Shown piece by piece: positions 33,762 to 41,750 of a stretch of DNA of 64,000 nt. Location of the stretch: assembly GCF_007830175.1 (NCBI RefSeq), contig NZ_VLKH01000007.1:62001-126000 (forward strand). Reading direction: 5' to 3'. A model generated the notes under the pieces. The model made no database searches. It was not told the origin of the DNA and saw only the letters and a program-made list of their open reading frames with translations. How positions within the stretch are numbered: position 1 is the stretch's first letter; each line of letters opens with the position of its first letter. The translations under genes and the position numbers were made by a program. The stretch comes from Sedimentibacter saalensis. GTDB taxonomy: Bacteria; Bacillota; Clostridia; Tissierellales; Sedimentibacteraceae.

Positions 33762-35162
33762 ATGGAAGAAAAGAAAAAAAAGGGCAAGGTACCCCATACC
33801 TACGTAATATTGTTTGCAATGATAATTATAATCGCAATTTTGACTTATGTAATCCCAGCCGGACAGTATCAGAAAGTTGAATCATCAACAGGAAGAATGA
33901 TCGTTGATCCGGCATCTTATCAGCAAATTGAATCTGCTCCTGCAAAACTTTTTGATGTGCTTAAGGCATTTCCTAAAGGGCTTGCAGCTGCACAAAGTAT
34001 TGTATTCTTCATATTTATAGTTGGAGGATCATTTAATGTTATTAATCAGACAGGTGCAATAGAGGCTGGAATCAGCAAGGTTGCACTTAGCCTCAAGGGT
34101 AAGGAGAAACTTCTCATACCGATTATTGTACTCATCTTTTCACTGGGTGGTGCTACAATAGGTATGGCAGAAGAAGCCATAGTATTTGTTCCAATAGGAA
34201 TAGCATTGTCAAGAGCTCTTGGATATGATGCAATAGTAGGTATGTCAATTGTGGCATTGGGAGCTGCTGCAGGATTTACAGCAGGATTCATGAATCCTTT
34301 CACTGTAGGTGTTGCACAGAGCATTGCCGAGCTGCCTATGTTCTCAGGTATTGCTTTGAGACTTGTTGTATGGGTTTGCACATTGGTACTTGTAATTGTT
34401 TATATTTCAAGATATGCAAACAAAGTTAAGGCAGATCCTACAAAGAGCCTTGTTTATGAGCTTGAGCTTGAAGAAAAAGATCATGCAATTGACTTAAACA
34501 ATGTAAAACAAATGACATCAAGACACATAGGAGTACTATTGGTATTTTTAATAGGAATGGGCATTTTGATTTTCGGAGTGTTTAAGTTTGGATGGTATAT
34601 AACAGAAATTGCTGCAATATTCCTTGCAATAGGTATTGTAGGCGGTTTAGTTGGCGGTATGAATCTTGATGATATTGCTAAGGATTTTATTACAGGAGCT
34701 AAAGATATGACAACAGGAGCATTGGTTGTTGGTCTTGCAAGAGGAATTCTTGTAATAATGGAAGGCAGCATGATAATTGATACAATAGTATTCGGCATGG
34801 CATCTGTTGTTTCTTCTCTTCCAAAGTCAGTAAGTGCTGTTGGAATGCTTTTGGTTCAGTCATTCCTGAACTTCTTTATTCCTTCAGGTTCAGGTCAGGC
34901 AGCAACTACTATGCCTATAATGGCGCCTCTTTCTGAAGTAATAGGACTCACAAGACAGACTGCTGTTCTTGCATATCAGTTTGGTGATGGAATTTCAAAC
35001 TCAATAATTCCTACTTCAGGTGTATTGCTGGCAAACTTATCAGTTGCAAAGATTAAGTATGAAGTTTGGGTTAAATATGTTGCTCCATTAATGGGTCTTT
35101 GGACTCTCTTGGCAGCAGTATTCATGGTAATTTCGGTTCTTATTAATTACGGACCATTCTAA
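33762..35162 (+). CDS. YfcC family transporter (DcuC superfamily)
   Basis: A 466-residue membrane protein with about 12 hydrophobic segments. The N-terminal VPHTYVILFAMIIIIAILTY with VIPAGQY and the inner motif SGSGQAATTMPIMAPLSEV (about 377-395) are typical of YfcC proteins, related to anaerobic C4-dicarboxylate carriers and annotated in places as basic amino acid antiporters. Residues 226-250 form a charged cytoplasmic loop. The substrate is unknown; its position after the deacylase hints at an N-acyl amino acid or an amino acid product. It has its own promoter and terminator. Confidence 0.88.
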   Translation: MEEKKKKGKVPHTYVILFAMIIIIAILTYVIPAGQYQKVESSTGRMIVDPASYQQIESAPAKLFDVLKAFPKGLAAAQSIVFFIFIVGGSFNVINQTGAIEAGISKVALSLKGKEKLLIPIIVLIFSLGGATIGMAEEAIVFVPIGIALSRALGYDAIVGMSIVALGAAAGFTAGFMNPFTVGVAQSIAELPMFSGIALRLVVWVCTLVLVIVYISRYANKVKADPTKSLVYELELEEKDHAIDLNNVKQMTSRHIGVLLVFLIGMGILIFGVFKFGWYITEIAAIFLAIGIVGGLVGGMNLDDIAKDFITGAKDMTTGALVVGLARGILVIMEGSMIIDTIVFGMASVVSSLPKSVSAVGMLLVQSFLNFFIPSGSGQAATTMPIMAPLSEVIGLTRQTAVLAYQFGDGISNSIIPTSGVLLANLSVAKIKYEVWVKYVAPLMGLWTLLAAVFMVISVLINYGPF

Positions 35163-35176
35163 AAATATAATTTTTT

Positions 35177-35217
35177 AAAACAAGCGTTGTTCAAATGGAC
35201 ATACGCTTGTTTTTATT
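35177..35217 (+). terminator. Intrinsic terminator
   Basis: AAAACAAGCGT (35177-35187) / ACGCTTGTTTT (35203-35213) with a T-rich tail. Confidence 0.88.
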
Positions 35218-35281
35218 TTCGGTAAATGGATTCGAAGGCTTGAACTTTTTATTTCTTTTAGTTAAAATTAAACCATCCATT

Positions 35282-35312
35282 ATAACACCAGACTTTCATA
35301 TGGTGATATTGT
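35282..35312 (+). promoter_or_regulatory. MerR-type promoter/operator 1 (autoregulation)
   Basis: ATAACA (35282-35287), a 19-bp spacer with the dyad CCAG...TGGT, then TATTGT (35307-35312). Elongated 19-bp spacers carrying a dyad are the mark of MerR-family promoters. It matches promoter 2 at 36092-36122 in ACACCAGACTT, TGGTG and TATT. Confidence 0.7.
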
Positions 35313-35333
35313 AGTAAATAACGGTGGTGATAT

Positions 35334-36095
35334 ATGAATACTTACAAAACATCAGAAGTTGCACATATAATTGGGATACATCCGAACACAGTGAGACTTT
35401 ATGAAAAGCTTGAACTTATTCCAAAACCGGAACGAATGGCAAATGGCTATCGTGTTTTTACAGATTTTCATGTGGAGCAGATTAAATTTGTCAGAACAGC
35501 ATTAAAGGTTGAAGTTTTACAAAATGGCCTTAGAAAACAAGCAATAGATATTATTAAAATCTCAGCTTCCGGGAATTTTAGTAAGGCTATTCATATGACT
35601 GAAAGTTATTTGCTGCAAATTAGAAATGAACAAAGAAATGCTGAAGAAGCCATAGAAATTGCTGAAAAACTGCTATCAGGCAGCAATGAAGCAATAGAAA
35701 CTGCTTTTTTGACCAGAAAAGAAACAGCTGATTATTTACATATTTCTATGGACGCTTTAAGAAATTGGGAAATGAATGGTCTTTTGACCATAAAACGAAG
35801 GCAGAATGGTTACCGCGTTTATAGGGATGAAGATATAAGAAGGCTTAAAATCATTCGTTCTTTGCGCTGTGCCAATTACTCCCTTTCGGCAATATTGCGG
35901 ATGTTGAACACATTATCAAAAAACCCTTCAGCAGATATACGGCAAGCCATTGACACACCAAAAGAAAACGAAGATATTATTTCCGTATGTGATAAGCTGA
36001 TTACATCATTGCGTTTAGCCGAACAAAATGCAGAGGCAATGCTTACGCACCTTGAGAAGATGAAAAAACAAATTATATTAAACCCTACACTTTAA
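35334..36095 (+). CDS. Transcriptional regulator with two MerR-type HTH domains
   Basis: A 253-residue protein containing two MerR winged-helix domains in one chain: residues 1-70 (YKTSEVAHIIGIHPNTVRLY ... NGYRVFTDFHVEQIKFV) and about 124-190 (LTRKETADYLHISMDALRNW ... NGYRVYRDEDIRRLKII). A coiled-coil-like C-terminus follows. No cysteines suited to metal sensing are seen, so the inducer is probably organic or absent. The gene starts 21 bp after a MerR-like promoter, and its stop overlaps the -35 box of the next one, which drives an ABC exporter. This suggests an autoregulated resistance or export module. Confidence 0.88.
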   Translation: MNTYKTSEVAHIIGIHPNTVRLYEKLELIPKPERMANGYRVFTDFHVEQIKFVRTALKVEVLQNGLRKQAIDIIKISASGNFSKAIHMTESYLLQIRNEQRNAEEAIEIAEKLLSGSNEAIETAFLTRKETADYLHISMDALRNWEMNGLLTIKRRQNGYRVYRDEDIRRLKIIRSLRCANYSLSAILRMLNTLSKNPSADIRQAIDTPKENEDIISVCDKLITSLRLAEQNAEAMLTHLEKMKKQIILNPTL

Positions 36096-36122
36096 CACCA
36101 GACTTCCTGCTGGTGTTATTCT
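36092..36122 (+). promoter_or_regulatory. MerR-type promoter/operator 2 for the ABC genes
   Basis: TTAACA (36092-36097, overlapping the regulator stop codon), a 19-bp spacer with the perfect dyad ACCAG/CTGGT, and TATTCT (36117-36122). It has the same layout and nearly the same sequence as 35282-35312. The dyad AACACCAG/CTGGTGTT could also act as a weak terminator. Confidence 0.75.
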
Positions 36123-36150
36123 TTTATAAAGAATAACAGGAGGATATTGA

Positions 36151-36879
36151 ATGGAAACAATCATTGAAGTTAAAAAACTATGTAAATCCTACAACAACAT
36201 TAAAGCAGTAGAGAATATAAATTTCTCAATTTGCCGCAAAGAAGTGTTTGGATTGCTGGGCGCAAACGGTGCCGGTAAAAGCACGACTATTGAGTGCATT
36301 TTAGGAACAAAAAAGCAAGATAGCGGAACGGTATCAATTTTGGGAATGAATCCGCAAAAAGAACGGAAAAAAATGTTTGAAAAGGTTGGTGTTCAATTTC
36401 AAGAAGGGTACTACCAGGACAAAATCAAGGTATCTGAACTCTGTGAAGTTACAGCATCTCTTTACAAGAAACCTTCGGATTATGTGGCTTTGCTAAAACA
36501 ATTCTGCCTTCAAGACAAGTTAAAAAGCATGGTCAGTGAACTCTCGGGAGGTCAGAAGCAACGGCTGTTTATTGTGCTTGCTCTGATTCCAAACCCTGAA
36601 GTTGTTTTTTTAGATGAGCTTACCACAGGTTTGGATGTCAAGGCACGGCGGGATGTTTGGAATAGCCTTTCTGAATTAAAGGCAAAAGGTTTGACTATTC
36701 TGTTGACTTCGCATTTTATGGATGAGGTGGAAGCACTTTGCGATAAAATCATGATATTAAAAAATGGGAAAGACATTTTTTATGGTACAGTGAAAGAAGC
36801 AATTGAGGCAAGTCCTTATGATAAATTTGAAGATGCGTATCTTTGGTATACAGAGGAGGAAGAAAATGAAAGCATTTAA
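36151..36879 (+). CDS. ABC transporter ATP-binding protein (ABC-2 export type)
   Basis: A 242-residue ATPase with Walker A GANGAGKST (about 40-48), the Q-loop in QFQEGYYQDKIKV, signature LSGGQKQRLFI (about 132-142), Walker B VVFLDELTTGLD and H-loop TSHFMDEVE. The TTGLD after Walker B is typical of multidrug/antibiotic exporters of the DrrA/CcmA group. AGGAGG precedes the ATG. It overlaps the permease gene and lies behind a MerR-type promoter, so expression probably follows the tandem-MerR regulator. Confidence 0.92.
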   Translation: METIIEVKKLCKSYNNIKAVENINFSICRKEVFGLLGANGAGKSTTIECILGTKKQDSGTVSILGMNPQKERKKMFEKVGVQFQEGYYQDKIKVSELCEVTASLYKKPSDYVALLKQFCLQDKLKSMVSELSGGQKQRLFIVLALIPNPEVVFLDELTTGLDVKARRDVWNSLSELKAKGLTILLTSHFMDEVEALCDKIMILKNGKDIFYGTVKEAIEASPYDKFEDAYLWYTEEEENESI

Positions 36880-37609
36880 AACATTGCTTAAAACTGAAGG
36901 CAGATTGTCACTTCGCGGAATGGATATGTTTATTTTTGCCATATGTATGCCGGTCATTGTTGTTGTTATACTTGGCGCAGTTTTCGGAAACAGATCTGCT
37001 TTTGACGGAGCTGGGTATACATTCCTGGAACAATCATTTGGTGCAGTATCAACCATTGCAATTTGTGCAGGAGGTGTAATGGGACTGCCCCTTGTAGTAT
37101 CCGATTATCGAGATAAAAAAATATTAAAGAGGTTCAAGGTAACGCCAACCAGTCCGGCACTTATACTGGCAGTACAGGTATGTATTTACACAGTGTATTC
37201 TATTGCCTCACTTATTCTTATTTATGTTACAGCAGCTGTATTTTTCAACTATGAACTAAATGGGTCGTGGATAGAGTTCCTGGGCGGCTACTTTCTTGTA
37301 ATGTTGTCCATGTTCAGCATTGGGCTTTTGGTTGGGGGAATATCACCAAACACGAAAATAGCTAGTGTTATAGCAAGTCTGTTATACTTTCCCATGCTTA
37401 TTTTTTCAGGCGCTACTCTTCCTTATGAGGTTATGCCATTTGCACTTCAAAAAATAGCTGATATACTCCCGTTGACACAAGGAATTAAACTTCTGAAAGC
37501 TGCTTCCCTTGGCTTACCAATGGATAGTGTTATTGTTCCTGTCACTGTGATGATTGTAATCGCAACAATATGCACAATCATTTCCCTTAGGTTTTTTAAG
37601 TGGGAATAA
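36866..37609 (+). CDS. ABC-2 type transporter permease
   Basis: A 247-residue permease with six hydrophobic segments (FIFAICMPVIVVVILGAVFG, STIAICAGGVMGLPLVV, then four more) and the ABC-2 pattern SGATLPYEVMPFALQKIADI before the last helix pair. Start 36866 is chosen for the GAGGAGGA seven bases upstream; an in-frame ATG at 36803 lies deep inside the ATPase gene. It overlaps that gene by 14 bases. Together they form an exporter, possibly for a drug or peptide; the substrate is not readable. Confidence 0.9.
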   Translation: MKAFKTLLKTEGRLSLRGMDMFIFAICMPVIVVVILGAVFGNRSAFDGAGYTFLEQSFGAVSTIAICAGGVMGLPLVVSDYRDKKILKRFKVTPTSPALILAVQVCIYTVYSIASLILIYVTAAVFFNYELNGSWIEFLGGYFLVMLSMFSIGLLVGGISPNTKIASVIASLLYFPMLIFSGATLPYEVMPFALQKIADILPLTQGIKLLKAASLGLPMDSVIVPVTVMIVIATICTIISLRFFKWE

Positions 37610-37632
37610 CATAACTTGAAATACAATTCTTT

Positions 37633-37677
37633 AAAAAAAGCCTTCAATTGCAAAATACAATAGAAGGCTTAAGCTTT
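37633..37677. terminator. Bidirectional terminator
   Basis: AAGCCTTC (37638-37645) / GAAGGCTT (37663-37670), with an A7 run on the left (T run for the - strand M20 gene) and CTTTTT on the right. Confidence 0.88.
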
Positions 37678-37701
37678 TTACAGCAAATTTAATTTGTATA
37701 T

Positions 37702-38868
37702 TTATTTTTCAACGCTGTCAAATTCAAGCTTTATTTTTTCATACAAATCTTTGTTTTCTATTACTTCAGCAGCAGTGAGCACCAAAGCAGCAATTGTGTT
37801 TTTCATCTGCTCCTTGGCGTAATCTGTTAATGTGGCACTTGCCATTTCTCTGGTGTGAGCAACAATTGATTTATCATTTGTTATGTCAAAGTATGGATGT
37901 ATTGCAGGGCACACCTGGCTTACCTGTCCGGCGTCTATGCTGCCTGTGCTTTTTGAAGGCTCCTGCATTTTAATTCCAGCTACTTCATAAATTTTATTAT
38001 TGAACACATCAGACAATGATTGGTTTGTGACCATGTTGTCGTAGTTGTATTCGAATTTGGTCATTTTAAGCTCGCATCCCGTTGCAAGGGCAGCACCTCT
38101 TGCACAGTTTTTAACCTTTTCAAGAAGTTCCATATTGTATGTCTTTGATGTGGAACGAACATAAAACTGAGATTTTGAATAATCAGGAACAATATTAGCT
38201 GCCTTTCCGCCGTCAAGGATTACACCGTGAATTCTTGAATCACTTTTTACATGCTCTCTTAAGGCATTTATGCTGTTGAATGTTTGAATTGCTGCATCAA
38301 GTGCGTTTACTCCTTTTTCGGGAGCAGCTGCTGCATGGGCTGTCTTTCCGAAAAATTCAAACTGTATTGGTTCAAGAGCAAGAGAAGAACCGCTTTTTGT
38401 ATATTCACTTCCCGGATGGGCCATCATTGCAATATCCACATTGTCGAATTCATGATTTTCAACATAGGCAACCTTTGCTCCGCTTGTTTCTTCAGCAGGA
38501 GTTCCAAACACCACAACTGTTCCTCCGATTTCATCTATGATCTCTTTAAGAACAATTCCTGCTCCTGTGCTTACTGTTCCAAGAATGTTGTGTCCACAGC
38601 CATGTCCTATGCCGGGAAGAGCGTCATATTCAGACATGTATGCAACTGTTATTCCTTCCTTGCTGCTTTTGTATTCTGCTTTAAATCCTGTTTCAATGCC
38701 TGAAAAGTTTTCTTCTACCTTAAAGCCGTATTTGCGCAGAATATCACAGTGGAGTCTGCATGAGTTGAATTCCTCATATCCCAATTCAGGATTGTTGTAT
38801 ATTTCCAGGCTAAGTTCATCCAGCTCCGGAGCAAGCTTATTGATTATATCCATAACTTTGTTTTTCAT
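37702..38868 (-). CDS. M20 family metallopeptidase / amidohydrolase (AbgB-like)
   Basis: A 388-residue M20 peptidase. Start 38868 is preferred because GGGAG lies about six bases upstream; a TTG 15 bases earlier is weaker. Motifs include the metal region MSEYDALPGIGHGCGHNI, catalytic EETSGAK and AMMAHPGSE, and a dimerisation domain starting FFGKTAHAAAAPEKGVNALD. This pattern fits amidohydrolases such as p-aminobenzoyl-glutamate hydrolase or N-acyl amino acid hydrolases; the substrate is uncertain. It is monocistronic on the - strand with its own promoter. Confidence 0.88.
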   Translation of the reverse strand: MKNKVMDIINKLAPELDELSLEIYNNPELGYEEFNSCRLHCDILRKYGFKVEENFSGIETGFKAEYKSSKEGITVAYMSEYDALPGIGHGCGHNILGTVSTGAGIVLKEIIDEIGGTVVVFGTPAEETSGAKVAYVENHEFDNVDIAMMAHPGSEYTKSGSSLALEPIQFEFFGKTAHAAAAPEKGVNALDAAIQTFNSINALREHVKSDSRIHGVILDGGKAANIVPDYSKSQFYVRSTSKTYNMELLEKVKNCARGAALATGCELKMTKFEYNYDNMVTNQSLSDVFNNKIYEVAGIKMQEPSKSTGSIDAGQVSQVCPAIHPYFDITNDKSIVAHTREMASATLTDYAKEQMKNTIAALVLTAAEVIENKDLYEKIKLEFDSVEK

Positions 38869-38938
38869 TTTAAACTCCCACAATTAAATTTTATTTTGTC
38901 AATTACTATTAGAACAATATTATATTTATTCACCATCA

Positions 38939-38967
38939 ATATTATCATCATTAATAAACGTTGTCAA
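38939..38967 (-). promoter_or_regulatory. Promoter of the M20 peptidase gene
   Basis: On the - strand: TTGACA (38967-38962), a 17-bp spacer and TAATAT (38944-38939). Confidence 0.6.
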
Positions 38968-39087
38968 TTTTAATTGTAAAAAATACAGGCTTTAATAGCT
39001 TCTCTCAGAAGAATAATAAAAATATTTCTTTTAAAAATATGAAAGAAATGTTAAAATGTAACTAGTAAGATTAGAAAGGGTGAAGTA

Positions 39088-40020
39088 ATGGAATATCAGT
39101 CAAAAATTAATGAACTTTACGAGGATATGACTTCAAATGTCAAAGGAAGAGTCCTTAAGGATGAGCCATTAAAAAATCACACTTATTTTAAAATAGGAGG
39201 CCCTGCAGGCATACTTGCAGAGCCTGAAAATACAGAAGATTTAAAAACAGTTTTAAAGCTGATAAAAAAACATGATGTAGATTGTTTTATAATAGGAAAT
39301 GGAACAAATTTGTTGGTTTCAGATGATGGCTACAATGGAGCAATTGTAAAAATAGGTGAAAATTTCGACTATTTTTCAAAGGTTGAAAACAAAGTGACAG
39401 TGGGTGCAGGAACATTATTGTCAGTACTTGCTAAATATCTTGCAAGGGAAAGCCTTGCAGGCTTTGAATTCGCCAGCGGAATTCCGGGATATATTGGCGG
39501 AGCCGTATACATGAATGCAGGAGCTTACGGCGGTGAAATGAAGGATGTTGTGAAAAAAGTTCGCTGCATTGATCTTGATGGAAATATGCATGAATTCACA
39601 AATGAGGAAATGGAGTTTTCATACAGACACACAAAACTAACGGATTCAGACCTCATAGTTCTTGAAGCAGAGCTTGAACTTACATACGGCAACAAAGATG
39701 AAATTATGGATATTATCAGGGATTTAAATGAAAAGAGAATCACAAAACAGCCTCTTAACCTCCCTAGTGCCGGAAGCACTTTTAAAAGACCTGCAAACGG
39801 ATATGCTTCAAAGCTCATTGAAGATGCCGGACTTAAAGGGCTTAGATACAAAGGTGCAATGGTATCCGACAAGCACAGCGGCTTTGTTGTGAACTACGAT
39901 AATGCAACGTGTGATGATGTTCTCGGACTCATGAGAATAGTTATCAGCACTGTAAATGATAAATTCGGCATAATTTTAGAACCTGAGATAAAAATAGTAG
40001 GAACTACATTAAACAATTAA
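39088..40020 (+). CDS. murB: UDP-N-acetylenolpyruvoylglucosamine reductase
   Basis: A 310-residue FAD enzyme that reduces UDP-GlcNAc-enolpyruvate to UDP-MurNAc for peptidoglycan synthesis. The FAD domain shows GNGTNLLVSDDG and GIPGYIGGAVYMNAGAYGGE. The catalytic serine region is LPSAGSTFKRP, and the proton-relay glutamate lies in ILEPEI near the end. The short type II architecture is standard for Firmicutes. Its stop codon is formed by the left arm of an AATTAAG repeat. It leads a run that continues through PHP, rapZ and yvcK, a common clostridial cell-wall/carbon order. Confidence 0.96.
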   Translation: MEYQSKINELYEDMTSNVKGRVLKDEPLKNHTYFKIGGPAGILAEPENTEDLKTVLKLIKKHDVDCFIIGNGTNLLVSDDGYNGAIVKIGENFDYFSKVENKVTVGAGTLLSVLAKYLARESLAGFEFASGIPGYIGGAVYMNAGAYGGEMKDVVKKVRCIDLDGNMHEFTNEEMEFSYRHTKLTDSDLIVLEAELELTYGNKDEIMDIIRDLNEKRITKQPLNLPSAGSTFKRPANGYASKLIEDAGLKGLRYKGAMVSDKHSGFVVNYDNATCDDVLGLMRIVISTVNDKFGIILEPEIKIVGTTLNN

Positions 40021-40118
40021 GAATGAAGAATGAAGAGTTAAGAATTAAATGAAAGAAAAAGTGCTCTGCACTTTTTTAACCATAATTTTTAATTCTTAAC
40101 TATTAATTCTTAATTAAT
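40014..40118. repeat. AATTAAG palindromic element, copy E (most complete)
   Basis: The left arm CAATTAAGAATGAAGAATG continues to AGTTAAGAATTAAATG. The central hairpin is AAAAAGTGC/GCACTTTTT (40056-40064/40068-40076) with T6, and the right arm is AATTCTTAACTATTAATTC to TTAATTAAT. The left arm contains the murB stop codon. Confidence 0.88.
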
Positions 40119-40132
40119 ACAACGGAGGGTTT

Positions 40133-40870
40133 ATGAAATTAAGAGCTGATTATCATATGCATTCAACATATTCAAGGCGCAATCACGGCAAATCTACAAT
40201 TGAGGAAATTGCTGAGGAAGCTGTACGAAAAGGTCTTGAAGAAATTGCCATAACTGATCACGGTCCCAAACACTACATGTTTGGAGTTCAAGAGCACAGG
40301 ATGGCAGAAGCCAAAGCAATTGTTGAGAAAATGCGAATAAAATATCCGCAGCTTAAAATACTTTACGGAGTCGAGGCAAATGTGCTTGACTATGAAGGAC
40401 ATACGGACATAAGCAGCGAGGTATTAAAGCAGTGCGACATTATTCTTTGCGGTTTTCATTTAGGAGCATTGTTCACTACGGCGGGTGATTTCTGGAATTT
40501 CATCGTTATGAACAAGTTGGGGAAAAACAATAAATCCTTAAGAGAAAAAATGATACAAAAAAATACGGAAGCATTCATCAAGGCCATGGACAAATATAAA
40601 ATTGACATTTTGACCCATCCAGGGGACAAAATACCACTGGATATTGATAAAATTGCAGCCATGGCTGAAAAAAAGGGAGTAATTCTTGAAATAAACAACA
40701 GCCACGGACATTTGAACGCAGAAGAAATAAAAATTGCTTCAAGGTACAACGTTAAGTTTGCAATAAATTCTGATGCCCATGTAAAAGAAAGAGTGGGAAG
40801 CTTTGAGGAAGCGCTGAAAGAAGCAAAAAAAGCAAATCTCGATTTGAAAAGAATCATAAATCTGGTGTAG
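40133..40870 (+). CDS. PHP domain phosphoesterase (histidinol-phosphatase-like)
   Basis: A 245-residue protein with the PHP metal motifs: DYHMHSTYS (His8, His10), ITDHGPKH (about 41-48), a glutamate in YGVEANVLDYEG, CGFHLG, DILTHPGD (about 161-168) and INSDAHVKE. These are the trinuclear metal ligands of YcdX/HisK-type phosphatases. The substrate is unknown; in Clostridia it is commonly found between murB and rapZ. CGGAGGG precedes the ATG. rapZ follows after 14 bases. Confidence 0.9.
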   Translation: MKLRADYHMHSTYSRRNHGKSTIEEIAEEAVRKGLEEIAITDHGPKHYMFGVQEHRMAEAKAIVEKMRIKYPQLKILYGVEANVLDYEGHTDISSEVLKQCDIILCGFHLGALFTTAGDFWNFIVMNKLGKNNKSLREKMIQKNTEAFIKAMDKYKIDILTHPGDKIPLDIDKIAAMAEKKGVILEINNSHGHLNAEEIKIASRYNVKFAINSDAHVKERVGSFEEALKEAKKANLDLKRIINLV

Positions 40871-40884
40871 AAAAAGGTAATGAT

Positions 40885-41739
40885 ATGGAGTTTGTAATAA
40901 TAACGGGAATGTCAGGCGCCGGAAAGAGCCAGGCAATTAAAATATTGGAAGACATAAACTATTACTGCATGGATAACTTGCCTCCGGCACTGCTTCCAAA
41001 TTTTGCAGAGCTTTGTTCAAGTTCTTCAAAGGACGTAAACAAGGTTGCTGTGGTTGCAGACATAAGGGGAGGCATATTTTTCAAGGATCTGTTCAACAGC
41101 CTTGATGAATTGAAAAACAAGGGCATTAAGTACCACATATTGTTCCTGGACGCTTCAGACGAAGAGCTTGTGAAAAGATATAAGGAACAAAGACGCCCTC
41201 ATCCATTAAGTTCAACAGGAACAATAGTGGACGGAATTCATGAAGAAAGACTTAGCCTTGAAGAGGTTAAAAAAAGATCAGATTACATCATTGACACAAC
41301 CAGCATGAAAATGGGACGGCTTAAAGAAGAACTTTTAAGTATTTTCGTGCAGGGCAATATTTCATACAACATAAATATTACGGTCATGTCCTTTGGCTAC
41401 AAGTATGGACTGCCGCAAGATTCGGATTTGGTTTTTGATGTGAGATTCCTGCCTAATCCGTTTTACATAGAGGAGCTTAAATCTTTTACGGGAAACGACA
41501 AGAATGTTCAGGATTATGTCATGGGATTTGATACTACATCAACATTTATCGAAAAATTAAAAGACATGCTCTTTTTTCTTTTGCCTCACTACATCAAGGA
41601 AGGTAAATCCAATCTTGTTATTTCCATAGGATGTACCGGGGGCAAGCACCGCTCTGTTACAATTTCAAATCACATTGCTTCAATACTCAGCAATGAAAAC
41701 TACAGGGTGCTTTTAAATCACAGGGATGTTGAAAAATAA
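40885..41739 (+). CDS. rapZ: RNase adapter RapZ / nucleotide-binding protein YvcJ
   Basis: A 284-residue P-loop protein with Walker A TGMSGAGKSQ (near 7-16), a D-loop VVADIRGG, and the C-terminal GCTGGKHRSVTIS of the RapZ family. In Gram-negatives RapZ guides RNase E to GlmZ; in Firmicutes the homologue YvcJ hydrolyses GTP/ATP and affects competence and cell-wall metabolism. It sits directly ahead of yvcK with an 11-base gap, the conserved pair. Confidence 0.94.
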   Translation: MEFVIITGMSGAGKSQAIKILEDINYYCMDNLPPALLPNFAELCSSSSKDVNKVAVVADIRGGIFFKDLFNSLDELKNKGIKYHILFLDASDEELVKRYKEQRRPHPLSSTGTIVDGIHEERLSLEEVKKRSDYIIDTTSMKMGRLKEELLSIFVQGNISYNINITVMSFGYKYGLPQDSDLVFDVRFLPNPFYIEELKSFTGNDKNVQDYVMGFDTTSTFIEKLKDMLFFLLPHYIKEGKSNLVISIGCTGGKHRSVTISNHIASILSNENYRVLLNHRDVEK

Positions 41740-41750
41740 GAGGGGTATTT

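Noticed and set aside
36803-36865. Earlier ATG start of the ABC-2 permease
   Set aside because: Lies deep within the ATPase gene without an RBS and adds a non-membrane extension; 36866 has GAGGAGGA.
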